Shown: piece after piece, positions 36,185-44,560 of the stretch
How the letters are laid out: each line of letters opens with the position of its first letter
Numbering within the stretch: position 1 is the stretch's first letter
NCBI RefSeq assembly: GCF_038039535.1
Contig: NZ_JBBPHP010000028.1
Coordinates: forward strand, 24,083 to 88,082
Direction: 5' to 3'
DNA: 64,000 nucleotides
Source of the DNA: Catalinimonas sp038039535
GTDB taxonomy: Bacteria > Bacteroidota > Bacteroidia > Cytophagales > Cyclobacteriaceae
Made by a program: the position numbers and the translations under genes
Notes under the pieces: model-generated
The model's input: the letters and a program-made list of their open reading frames with translations, nothing else
Told to the model about the DNA's origin: nothing
Databases searched by the model: none

Positions 36185-37351
36185 TTACTGATTCTCAGGT
36201 TCGTCAGGCGTAATTGGCTGCAAGGGAGCCAATCCTTTTTTCATTTTTTCAAACTGTTCTTCCTGCTGCTTCTGCCACAAATATGCAACTTTTCTACGGA
36301 GATAGTCTAGTTCATCTACAGCTATTTTGTAAAGCTCCTGCTGTTGTAAGGAATCTTTTTCCAAAATCTCCTCATACTTTGTAATTGCCTGCTGATAATT
36401 TCTTCGGTTATCATAAATTCTGGCCTGAATAATAAGCGCTTCTTTGTCATTAGGACGAGAGCCGAGCATTTGATTGGCATAATAATCAGCTGAATCGTAC
36501 CAGTTTTTTTGATAATACAACTGCATCAACTCTTTGTTGAGTAAAAACTGATCTATTTTTCCACTATCTTTTATTTTGTAGAAAATAGCGCTCGCACTAT
36601 CTGTATTCCCTACCCTCTGTAAAATCTGAGCCTGCTGAAACAACAAACGATCACTTATATTCCCCTGCTGAGAGGCAAGGTTTTTATCCATATACATACG
36701 AGCCTTCTGATAACTCTGAGTATTCATATACATATCCACCAGTGCCTCATATACATCAGCTTTCGCTGCTCCAAATTCTAAGCTTTTGAGCAGCTGCGTC
36801 TCAGCCGATGCTGTATCTTTTCTGGAAGCTAATGCTTTACCCTTCATCAAATAGTTGTATGGATTTTTTGGCGCTAAAGCCAAGGCACTATCACTATATA
36901 AAAGTGCATCAGTATAATAATTACTGTTGAGGCTGGCCTGGGCTAATATTTCGTACAACTCTACTGAAGCGCCTCCAAAACGAAGTGCAGCCTTAGCATC
37001 ATTGAAGGCCTCACGGTTTTGTCCTTTTTGCAAATGCACCTTAGCACTGGTCAGATGATACAGTGGGTCCTCGTCGTTCAGTTCTAAAGCCTTCCTTATA
37101 CTCGCTAACGCATTGTTGGACTTATTCTGCTTCAGTAATAACTCAGCCCTGCGGTAATATGCTTCTGCATTATCCGGCTCTTCATCAATAATTTCGTTGA
37201 CAACTGTTAATCCATAATCGTAATAAGAAGGATCAAAGTCAGGTAGCTCAGGAATTTGATGTTGCTCTGATTGAGCGCAGGAGCCTATCAGGCTACTGAC
37301 TATAATGACCAATACGTATTTTGCGGGTAATTGCTTCAAGAAAAAATTCAT
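36185..37351 (-). CDS. TPR-repeat lipoprotein
   Basis: A 388-residue lipoprotein. The N-terminus has a signal sequence ending in a lipobox, SLIGSC, with Cys25 as the lipidated residue. From about residue 45 on there are many tetratricopeptide repeats (for example DNAEAYYRRAELLLKQNK, DPLYHLTSAKVHLQKGQ, NPYNYLMKGKALASRKD, DKEALIIQARIYDNRRN), ending in a charged tail. TPR arrays act as protein-binding scaffolds; the partners are unknown here. It lies 13 bases upstream of thrS, so it may be transcribed with the translation genes, although no functional link is evident. Confidence 0.85.
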   Translation of the reverse strand: MNFFLKQLPAKYVLVIIVSSLIGSCAQSEQHQIPELPDFDPSYYDYGLTVVNEIIDEEPDNAEAYYRRAELLLKQNKSNNALASIRKALELNDEDPLYHLTSAKVHLQKGQNREAFNDAKAALRFGGASVELYEILAQASLNSNYYTDALLYSDSALALAPKNPYNYLMKGKALASRKDTASAETQLLKSLEFGAAKADVYEALVDMYMNTQSYQKARMYMDKNLASQQGNISDRLLFQQAQILQRVGNTDSASAIFYKIKDSGKIDQFLLNKELMQLYYQKNWYDSADYYANQMLGSRPNDKEALIIQARIYDNRRNYQQAITKYEEILEKDSLQQQELYKIAVDELDYLRRKVAYLWQKQQEEQFEKMKKGLAPLQPITPDEPENQ

Positions 37352-37405
37352 TTGATAATTTGTTTCACACTTTATAACACAATTATCGTAGAAAACATTG
37401 GAAAT

Positions 37406-38377
37406 TTAACGGTAAAAACTGCCTACATCTGTCATGGTATTCTTGTCTTCCGCATACATAGCATAATCAAAACCTTTGTGCAATGCATAAGATCCTACTT
37501 CCCCATTTTTACCGAGCGCCAGGAATCCGATCTGAATATCTTTGGCATTTTTCTGCTTGGAGATGCGCTTGATCGCTACCTCGCAGGCTTCTTGGGGGGA
37601 ATAGCCCTGACGCATCAACTCTACAATAAGGTGAGCACCACATATTTTGATTATGGCTTCTCCCATACCGGTGGCAGTGGCTGCACCAATTTCATTATCA
37701 ACGTACAACCCAGCTCCAATAATTGGAGAATCTCCTACCCTGCCATGCATTTTGTATGCCAATCCACTGGTAGTACAAGCTCCTGATAAATTTCCTGCTT
37801 CGTCCAGGGCAAGCATGCCTATCGTATCGTGATTTTCTATATTGATGATTGGTTTATATTCCGCTTCTTTCAGCCATTCCTTCCAGGCTTTTTCGGCCCT
37901 TTCGGTAAGCAAATTTTGTTTCTTAAAGCCCTGATCCAGCGCAAATTGTTGTGCGCCTTCACCCACCAACATCACATGAGGTGTTTTTTCCATTACCATT
38001 CTGGCCACCGACACTGGGTGTAAAATTTCTTCCAGGCAGGCCACTGCTCCACACTCGCCATTTTCATCCATGATACAGGCATCCAGGGTGACACGACCGT
38101 CACGATCGGGCAATCCGCCATAACCAACACTCAGATTGTCTTCTGCCTCTGTAACCCTTACACCAGCCTCCACGGCATCCAATGCACTGCCTCCCTGAGA
38201 AAGGATCTTCCACGCGCCTTCATTGGCCGCTAATCCATGACGCCAGGTAGAAACCACAACTGGTTTCCTGGCTTTATAAATTACTCTGTTACCAAATGTT
38301 GACCTGAAAGAGGTAAGTGGACCTATTCCAAAAGTAGCAGCAGAAATTTTCTTTAAAAACGATCTTCTTTGTGTCAT
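37406..38377 (-). CDS. Aspartylglucosaminidase/isoaspartyl peptidase family N-terminal nucleophile hydrolase
   Basis: A 323-residue Ntn-hydrolase of the asparaginase 2 family. The N-terminus (RRSFLKKISAATFGIG) looks like a twin-arginine signal, so the enzyme is probably exported. The self-cleavage site is ENHDTIGM with Thr185 as the new N-terminal nucleophile. VGDSPIIGAGLYVDN and ATATGMGEAI follow, matching substrate- and chloride-region motifs of the glycosylasparaginase branch rather than plain L-asparaginases. The glycosylasparaginase branch cleaves the N-acetylglucosamine-asparagine bond of N-glycans; isoaspartyl peptidase activity is the alternative. It is divergent from the PorE-like gene, with a gap of about 140 bases. 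Confidence 0.9.
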   Translation of the reverse strand: MTQRRSFLKKISAATFGIGPLTSFRSTFGNRVIYKARKPVVVSTWRHGLAANEGAWKILSQGGSALDAVEAGVRVTEAEDNLSVGYGGLPDRDGRVTLDACIMDENGECGAVACLEEILHPVSVARMVMEKTPHVMLVGEGAQQFALDQGFKKQNLLTERAEKAWKEWLKEAEYKPIINIENHDTIGMLALDEAGNLSGACTTSGLAYKMHGRVGDSPIIGAGLYVDNEIGAATATGMGEAIIKICGAHLIVELMRQGYSPQEACEVAIKRISKQKNAKDIQIGFLALGKNGEVGSYALHKGFDYAMYAEDKNTMTDVGSFYR

Positions 38378-38518
38378 GACAGGTTATAGCGTTAAATAAG
38401 TTGTGATTGTGTCTTTGTTAATCAAAGTTGCAGAAGCTTTAAAATTAGTGAATTCTCAGTGCTTTGGCACTGTTTGAACTTCAAAATCGTTGAATCCTCA
38501 AGCAATAAATGCCCAATT

Positions 38519-40459
38519 ATGAAGAAAGGCCAAATTTTATTGATTCTTATTTTTATAGTTACGGCCCAGCTGTCATTTGCACAGAGGACTCAGGAATACA
38601 CCACCAACTCTAAAAAAGCAATTAAATATTATGTTGAGTCAACAAACTATTTTATTCGCAGACAATACGGCCCCGCTCTTGAATTACTTAGTGCTGCAGT
38701 AAGAAAAGATGGCAACTTTGCTGAAGCACATCTGAGAATGAGCAAAATTTTTAAAGCCATGGGGGATGAAGCTAACATGCAGCATCATCTGCAGAAAGTA
38801 GTCAAATCGGAATACAACAACCCGAAATTTTCTGAAGCACATGTACTGCTGTCTGAAAAATACTTTGAGCAGGGTGATTATGATGAAGCCCGAAAACTCG
38901 CTGAACATATCGTCAATATGAAAGGGGCTCATAAATTGATGCAGGACGACGCACGATATCTATTGGCCAATATTGAGTTTACTGAAAAAAATATTGATCA
39001 ACCGGTAGATTTTAAGCCTCAGGCAGTACAAGGTGGAGTCAATCAGTTGGGCTTACAATATTTTCCCGTGCTTACGGTAGATCAAGAAAGCATGATTTTT
39101 ACCGGAAGAAGAGGTAGTTTGCCACAATACGACGAAGACATTTATATCAGTAAAAAACAGGCAGATGGATTGTGGTCTAAACCTGAAATTCTGTCCGAAA
39201 ATATCAATACCAGGGCCAATGAAGGTACCTGCACCATTTCAGCGGACGGACGGACGCTTATATTTACTGCCTGCCAGGATAGAAGTGGCTTTGGAAGTTG
39301 TGACCTGTATATCAGTTACAAAATCGGAGATGAATGGACAGTACCCAAGAATCTTGGTAATAAGGTTAACGGCTCTTCCTGGGAGTCACAACCTTCTCTT
39401 TCGGCTGACGGCAATACATTATATTTTGTGTCCGACAGAAAAGGTGGGCATGGACGTAGAGATATCTACGTTACTTACCGTAATGATCAGGATGAATGGT
39501 GTGCTGCGGAGAATTTAGGTAAAGCTATTAATACTCCCAGAGATGAAGTATCTCCATTTATCCATGTCAATGGGCAAACGCTGTACTTTGCCTCCGATGG
39601 TTTACCCGGCTTTGGTAAATTTGACCTTTATGTTGCTGAGAAGCATGAAAGTAGCTGGACCAAACCTACAAATCTGGGCTACCCTATCAATACCAAGGAT
39701 GACCAGGCATCTCTTTTTATCACAGCAGATGGCAAAGATGCTTATTACTCAAATGAAGAAAGGCAGGGTGACAGATACGTCAGCAGCATGATCTATACTT
39801 TTGTAATTCCTCAGGAGATCAGAGTTACCAATAGAAGCAGTTATGTGGAAGGTGTGGTGTATGACGCAGTGACCCAAAAGCCAATCGGAGCAACTGTTGA
39901 ACTAATGGATCTGAATAAACAGATAAAGATTTCTGATGTAAATTCTGATCCCAAAAACGGTGAATATCTGATGGTATTGACTGAAGGGTCAGAATACGCA
40001 CTGTATGTAGATAAAGAAGGCTATCTTTTTCAAAGTCTGGCTTTCAACTATGCTGAAAAAGGAGACATAAACATTCAGGAACCTAAGCATATTGATATCT
40101 ACTTACAACCCATCACCAAGGGCAAAGAAACAGTGCTGAATAATATTTTCTTTGATGTAGACAAGTATAAGATCAAAGAAATCTCTAAACCCGAACTTAA
40201 CAAAGTAGTCAACTTTCTTCAGGAAAATCCTGAGATAAGCATTACTATTAATGGGCATACCGATAATCAGGGAAGTGCTGAATATAACCTGGATCTTTCT
40301 TCTAAAAGGGCAAAAGCCGTATACGATTATATTGTTCAAGCCGGAATCTCTGAAGAAAGGCTACAATACAGAGGTTACGGTCAATCTAAACCAGTTACCA
40401 CTAATGATACTGAAGAGGACAGGCAAAAAAACAGAAGAATTGCTTTTGAAATAATATAA
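38519..40459 (+). CDS. PorE-like protein: TPR, PD40 beta-propeller, CRD and OmpA domains
   Basis: A 646-residue exported protein starting at the ATG 38519, which gives the signal peptide MKKGQILLILIF...LSFAQ; the upstream in-frame ATG at 38459 would add 20 unlikely residues. It has TPR-like helices (about 25-130), a PD40/WD40-like beta-propeller (about 150-430, with repeated YISKKQADGLWSKPEIL-type and SADGNTLYFVSDRKGGHG blocks), a carboxypeptidase-regulatory-like domain (about 440-520) and an OmpA-type peptidoglycan-binding domain at the C-terminus (NGHTDNQGSAEYN, then RIAFEII). This four-part layout is that of PorE, a T9SS component that ties the system to the cell wall, but paralogues with the same layout exist, so I leave the symbol blank. 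Confidence 0.88.
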   Translation: MKKGQILLILIFIVTAQLSFAQRTQEYTTNSKKAIKYYVESTNYFIRRQYGPALELLSAAVRKDGNFAEAHLRMSKIFKAMGDEANMQHHLQKVVKSEYNNPKFSEAHVLLSEKYFEQGDYDEARKLAEHIVNMKGAHKLMQDDARYLLANIEFTEKNIDQPVDFKPQAVQGGVNQLGLQYFPVLTVDQESMIFTGRRGSLPQYDEDIYISKKQADGLWSKPEILSENINTRANEGTCTISADGRTLIFTACQDRSGFGSCDLYISYKIGDEWTVPKNLGNKVNGSSWESQPSLSADGNTLYFVSDRKGGHGRRDIYVTYRNDQDEWCAAENLGKAINTPRDEVSPFIHVNGQTLYFASDGLPGFGKFDLYVAEKHESSWTKPTNLGYPINTKDDQASLFITADGKDAYYSNEERQGDRYVSSMIYTFVIPQEIRVTNRSSYVEGVVYDAVTQKPIGATVELMDLNKQIKISDVNSDPKNGEYLMVLTEGSEYALYVDKEGYLFQSLAFNYAEKGDINIQEPKHIDIYLQPITKGKETVLNNIFFDVDKYKIKEISKPELNKVVNFLQENPEISITINGHTDNQGSAEYNLDLSSKRAKAVYDYIVQAGISEERLQYRGYGQSKPVTTNDTEEDRQKNRRIAFEII

Positions 40460-40504
40460 GCTGATTTCTTTTTTTTGTTAGATTAAATAAAGAATAGAAC
40501 TACT

Positions 40505-41107
40505 ATGGAAACTATCATTGCCCATTCAGAAGAACTCATAACTGCCGAGCAATATCTAAAATAAGAAAGAGCCGGAATACGGGAAAAAGATGGTAAGTAT
40601 GAGTTTCATCAGGCTAAAAAAATCTTTATGGGAGGTGCTACCAAAGAACATAATGCTATCTCTACCAATTTGACAGGTCTTATCTGGTCATTTAGCAGAA
40701 ATAAAGATTATCAGTTGTACCATTCTGATATGCGCACCTTTACTCCTTAAAAACCAACAGTTACTTTTTCCTGATCTTGTTATGGTTAAAGGTGAGCCTC
40801 CGTTTCAGGAGGATACTTTTGACAATCTCCTTAATCCTTATCTGATCATTGAAATTCTGTTTAAGTCCACTTCCGGTTTTGATAAGGGTGATAAGTTTTC
40901 AGCTTACCGAAGTATTGATTCTTTGGAAACTACATCACGGTTTCCTCTACCTCTCTGATGATAGATCACTATCGTAAAGTAAAAGAGAATGAATGGAACA
41001 TATTGATCTATTCTGTGAAAGATGAACAAATTACGCTGTTTGATAGGGGCCTATCTTTATCTTTGACTGATATTTATAGAAATGTCCGCTTTACTACTAA
41101 AAGCTGA
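40505..41107 (+). pseudogene. Decayed Uma2 (DUF820) family endonuclease-like gene
   Basis: Translation in three frames reconstructs a Uma2-like protein of about 190 residues. Starting at the ATG at 40505 the frame reads AHSEELITAEQYLK, then TAA at 40562-40564. The same frame continues with the conserved block GGATKEHNAISTNL and YQLYHSDMRTFTP up to a second TAA at 40748-40750. The next frame resumes NQQLLFPDLVMVKGEPPF and LLNPYLIIEILFKSTSGFDK, ending at ETTSRFPLPL. The last frame resumes ENYITVSSTSLMIDHYRKVK and runs to TGA at 41105-41107. Two stops and at least two one-base frameshifts are therefore visible. Uma2 proteins have a PD-(D/E)XK-like fold and are common in mobile or defence-rich regions. 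The remains are recognisable but cannot make a working product. Confidence 0.88.
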
Positions 41108-41109
41108 TA

Positions 41110-42465
41110 TCAAAAACTTAAAGTAAAAACTGTTCCTTCTCCTTTCGCAGATTGCACACTAATATTCCCTTTGTGTAGCCGCATGATCTGTCTGGAAAGG
41201 CTTAGTCCTATTCCGGAACCGTTTTCTTTGGTAGTAAAGAACGGAATGAAGATCTGATCTATGAGTTCCTGCTCTATCCCTTTACCATTATCCATGACCT
41301 GAATCACTCTTTGGTTTTTATCATTTATAAAGGCATGGATACTGATATTCGGATCTTCTACCATTTGCAGTGCATCCATAGAATTGTTTACCAAGTTGAT
41401 CAATATTTGCTCTATCAACTCAAAATCCGCTTTTATCTGAAGATTTTCAGGATCAACCCTTTCTTGCCAAACAATACCCTTTTCTTTCAATTTCGTTTTC
41501 AAAAGTGCATGCAATCTTTTGAAAAGCGCTTGTACGTCTACGGCTCGAAATTGTGGCTGAGCAATCTGCGTGAGGCTTTTATAGGCTTTCACAAAATTGA
41601 TCAGCCCGTTTGTTCTTTCTTCAATCGTTATGAGACTTCCATATAGATCCTCTATTTCATCTTCATCAAGATCGTTCATCTTCAGTTTATCTCCTTCATC
41701 CGTCTGGATCAGCATCTGATTAACCATTCCTGTTAGGTTAGAAATAGGTATTACTGAGTTCATGATTTCATGGGTAAGTACCCTGATCAATTTCTGCCAG
41801 GAAGCCACTTCCTGCTCTTCAAGTTCGGTACGAAAATCCTGCATAGAAAGCAGCTTAAAGTCTTTCCCCTGCATTCTAAATTCTGTAGCCTGTACCGATA
41901 GTTGTAATAACTGATGGTGAACGATCACCTTTATCTGTGTTTTCTCTCCTGCATTAAGCTGCTTCAGTGCATGGTAAAATTCACGGTCAATGTCCTGCAA
42001 ATCATCCAAGTTTCTAAGTTTAGGCTTTTGTAAAAGTTCTTTAGCTGCCTGGTTTACCAATTGAACTTTACCTTCCACATCCACACAAATCAGTGCTACT
42101 GAGACCTGCTCTACTATGTTCTGCAGATACTGATGATTGCTTTCTTTCTCCTGTCTCAACTTTTGAAACGTTCCGACAAGCTGGTTGAAAACTTCACTCA
42201 GCATATGGCCTTTCATGGCCGGGCGTTGGTAATAGGTATTGGAAAACTCCCCCTGACGTATGGCAATTACCAGGTTTTCCATTTCCAGATGGGTACGTTC
42301 AATATAACGTATCAACTCTACGAACAGTACAATGAGCAATAAGCCTAACCATAAGGATACCAGCCAGAAATTTGTTTCGGTCAGTATGTACAAGATACTA
42401 AAGCCAACAGCCACGATAAATATCAGGCGTATAAATATCTGCGTTCTGAAGATGGTATATCTCAT
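41110..42465 (-). CDS. NtrY-like membrane sensor histidine kinase
   Basis: A 451-residue kinase with two close membrane helices at the N-terminus (about residues 11-28 and 33-52), a HAMP-like linker, a PAS domain near 115-215, and the kinase core. The H-box is RVLTHEIMNSVIPISN with His232. The HATPase_c domain has the N-box LINLVNNSMDAL, DNGKGI and GSGIGLSLSRQIM. The arrangement resembles NtrY-type nitrogen-sensing kinases, though such kinases vary in signal. A response regulator, usually next door, is missing here: the neighbours are the Uma2 remnant and an endonuclease-family lipoprotein. A TAACTTTG motif on the minus strand about 80 bases upstream fits a -7 element but has no clear -33 partner. 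Confidence 0.9.
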   Translation of the reverse strand: MRYTIFRTQIFIRLIFIVAVGFSILYILTETNFWLVSLWLGLLLIVLFVELIRYIERTHLEMENLVIAIRQGEFSNTYYQRPAMKGHMLSEVFNQLVGTFQKLRQEKESNHQYLQNIVEQVSVALICVDVEGKVQLVNQAAKELLQKPKLRNLDDLQDIDREFYHALKQLNAGEKTQIKVIVHHQLLQLSVQATEFRMQGKDFKLLSMQDFRTELEEQEVASWQKLIRVLTHEIMNSVIPISNLTGMVNQMLIQTDEGDKLKMNDLDEDEIEDLYGSLITIEERTNGLINFVKAYKSLTQIAQPQFRAVDVQALFKRLHALLKTKLKEKGIVWQERVDPENLQIKADFELIEQILINLVNNSMDALQMVEDPNISIHAFINDKNQRVIQVMDNGKGIEQELIDQIFIPFFTTKENGSGIGLSLSRQIMRLHKGNISVQSAKGEGTVFTLSF

Positions 42466-42606
42466 GGAAGAGTTCTTAGGTTATGGTATTGTAGCCATCG
42501 CGGAGTGGTTTTATGGTGTAATAGGTTTGTATAAAATGGTTTCAAAGTTAAAAGATATAGCTGTAATAGCTTGTAATAAAGCACCATACCTCAATAAAGC
42601 ATCATC

Positions 42607-43500
42607 CTACTTAAGATTTACTTTCGCAATTACGGGTAAATGGTCGGAAGGATAGGAATTATCGCGCGAATCCGTAAGTATTGCATGCTTCAGCACTTCA
42701 ACATTGGGGCTTACGAATACATAATCAATCCGACGGTTTTCCTGCAGGGGTTCGTTGACCAAAAAACCACTGAAAGAGCTGCTGGGACCGTGATGCGGGA
42801 GTACTGTCAATTCATAAGCATCATCCATATCTTCTCCTTCGGTCATGGCAGCATAAGGGGCAGAATCAGGGGTTGCATTAAAATCACCGGTAACCACCAC
42901 TGGTGCATCTCCGGCAATATCAGTAATCTTCTGCCTGATCAGACGGGCACTTTCTTCCCGTGCCTGCTCACCTCTGTGGTCAAAGTGTGTATTGAAATAG
43001 TAGACCGTATCTCCGCTAGATTTTTGTACTAGCTGCGTCCAGGTAGCGATGCGGGGTAAAGCGGCATCCCAGCCCACACTGATATCATCGGGTGTTTCTG
43101 ACAACCAGAAGGTTCCCCAGTCTGTAAGTTCAAACTTGTCTCTATTGTAGAAAACCGGAGAGAATTCGCCCTGTGATTTACCATTGTCACGGCCTACTCC
43201 CACCCAATCCATTTCGGCAAGCGCACTATCCAGATACTTTACCTGGTGTTCAAGGGCTTCCTGCAAGCCTAATAGATCCGCTTCGTGAAATTTGATTGTA
43301 CTGGCTACCATCTCTTTGCGATAAGGCCAGGCATGGGCACTATCTCCGGGATTGTCATAGCGAATATTGAATGACATCACATTAAAAGTTTCAGGTGACT
43401 GGGCTGACATATTTTCGGGATTAGATCCAGGCTGGGAAGACTCACAGGCAGTAGTGATGCCTACCGTTGCAACTAAAAAATAGAGAATTGTTCTAAGCAT
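42607..43500 (-). CDS. Endonuclease/exonuclease/phosphatase-family lipoprotein
   Basis: A 297-residue exported hydrolase. The N-terminus is a lipoprotein signal with lipobox GITTAC and Cys19. The EEP fold shows the expected order: NVMSFNIRYDN, ADLLGLQEAL, YYFNTHFDHRG, VVVTGDFNATPDS and the C-terminal SDHLPVIAKV. These catalytic residues occur in DNases, phosphodiesterases and sugar-linked phosphatases alike, so the substrate is unclear; periplasmic or surface anchoring is expected. It lies on the same strand after cutC, separated by 222 bases of unusually structured DNA, so co-transcription is not certain. Confidence 0.9.
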   Translation of the reverse strand: MLRTILYFLVATVGITTACESSQPGSNPENMSAQSPETFNVMSFNIRYDNPGDSAHAWPYRKEMVASTIKFHEADLLGLQEALEHQVKYLDSALAEMDWVGVGRDNGKSQGEFSPVFYNRDKFELTDWGTFWLSETPDDISVGWDAALPRIATWTQLVQKSSGDTVYYFNTHFDHRGEQAREESARLIRQKITDIAGDAPVVVTGDFNATPDSAPYAAMTEGEDMDDAYELTVLPHHGPSSSFSGFLVNEPLQENRRIDYVFVSPNVEVLKHAILTDSRDNSYPSDHLPVIAKVNLK

Positions 43501-43573
43501 TGGGTAGTTGTTTAATGGGTTTATTCATCTGATATGCTCAACTAAAGGTAGCGTTAATTAATTTGAAATAAAT

Positions 43574-43710
43574 GGCAGCATTTATGACAGTTTGCACTGA
43601 AAATAAATATTTGCCTGCCGCGAAAGTTCCGGTTTGTGTGCCACAAACCGGGGTGTAGGTTGAAACATATGGTTTGAAACACGTGCCAGGTACTGGTGCA
43701 ATAGCGCCAG
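43574..43710 (-). other. GC-richer, hairpin-dense gap between cutC and the EEP gene
   Basis: This stretch has higher GC than other gaps nearby. It holds a bulged inverted repeat (GGCAG 43574-43578 with CTGCC 43615-43619), a perfect 10-bp hairpin with a 3-base loop (CCGGTTTGTG 43629-43638 and CACAAACCGG 43642-43651), a repeated TTGAAACA around 43660-43680, and CTGGTGC/GCGCCAG (43693-43699 and 43704-43710, one mismatch). No run of T follows the hairpins, so these are not normal terminators. It could be a structured RNA leader/trailer or a scattered repeat family. Confidence 0.5.
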
Positions 43711-43722
43711 GATACTGCTTCT

Positions 43723-44490
43723 TTATTTTGTCATTTTATTAATTCGCTCACTATCCGCTACCAAAATTTCATATTCCGGCATATTCAGGCTACCACCCAT
43801 AAACACCCGGTGATTCTGAAATTGCATGCCGCTGCTTTCAGCTTTGCGGGCAGAGATATGGCATTCTTCAACCCCACAGGCTTTCATTTGGTCAATGTTA
43901 TACTCGTCTATACCTGCACCGGGCATGATGATGATACGTCCAGATGCCTTTTTGTGTAGTTCGGCAATCAGTTCTTTACCTTCAATTGCAGATTTTTGCT
44001 GACCAGAAGTAAGAATACGGTCGCAGCCCAGCTCAATGATATCTTCCAGTGCTTCGTAGGGATCAACCGTCATGTCAAAAGCCCGGTGAAAGGTAACATT
44101 CATGGGGTGGGCAACAGCTATCAGCTCTGCACAGCGTGCTTTATCTACTTTACCTTGGGGAGTCAGTATACCAATTACTACGCCATCGGCACCAAGCTCT
44201 TTGGCAGTCTGCACATCATGTTTCATGATCTCCATTTCAATATCAGAATAAAGAAAGTCTCCACCTCTGGGGCGAATGATGACCTGCAGACCAATACTGA
44301 TATTTTTTCTTGCTAAAGCGATAGTACCTGCACTGGGAGTGGTGCCTCCTTCAAAGAGGTTATCACAGAGTTCTACGCGTATTGCCCCTCCCTTTTCGGA
44401 GTTGATCGCTGACTGTACCGAATCAATACAAACTTCTATTTTCAATGTTAGGTATGGATTTAGGGTTTTAGATTCTATTTGAATATACAT
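43723..44490 (-). CDS. cutC: Copper homeostasis protein CutC
   Basis: A 255-residue TIM-barrel protein of the CutC family, cytoplasmic and long linked with copper handling, though its real reaction is uncertain. Family landmarks are KIEVCIDSVQSAINSEKGGA, VELCDNLFEGGTTPS, VIIRPRGGDFLY, VTFHRAFDM, RILTSGQ and IIMPGAGI. The ATG at 44490 gives a 16-residue extension relative to usual CutC proteins, which begin near KIEVC; a TTG at 44445 would give the usual start. A TAGTTTTG -7-like element at 44501-44508 on the minus strand lies so close to the ATG that the TTG start is a real alternative. A strong terminator ends the previous transcript just upstream. Confidence 0.9.
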   Translation of the reverse strand: MYIQIESKTLNPYLTLKIEVCIDSVQSAINSEKGGAIRVELCDNLFEGGTTPSAGTIALARKNISIGLQVIIRPRGGDFLYSDIEMEIMKHDVQTAKELGADGVVIGILTPQGKVDKARCAELIAVAHPMNVTFHRAFDMTVDPYEALEDIIELGCDRILTSGQQKSAIEGKELIAELHKKASGRIIIMPGAGIDEYNIDQMKACGVEECHISARKAESSGMQFQNHRVFMGGSLNMPEYEILVADSERINKMTK

Positions 44491-44510
44491 CTTGCTACCC
44501 CAAAACTAAA

Positions 44511-44538
44511 AAAGTGGAGCATGAACTCCACTTTTTTT
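44511..44538 (-). terminator. Rho-independent terminator after susD
   Basis: GTGGAG and CTCCAC (44514-44519 and 44526-44531) form the stem, extended by A/T pairs, with T runs on both sides. It closes the SusC-SusD transcript on the minus strand. Confidence 0.85.
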
Positions 44539-44560
44539 ATATCATTTAATTATTAAGGAC

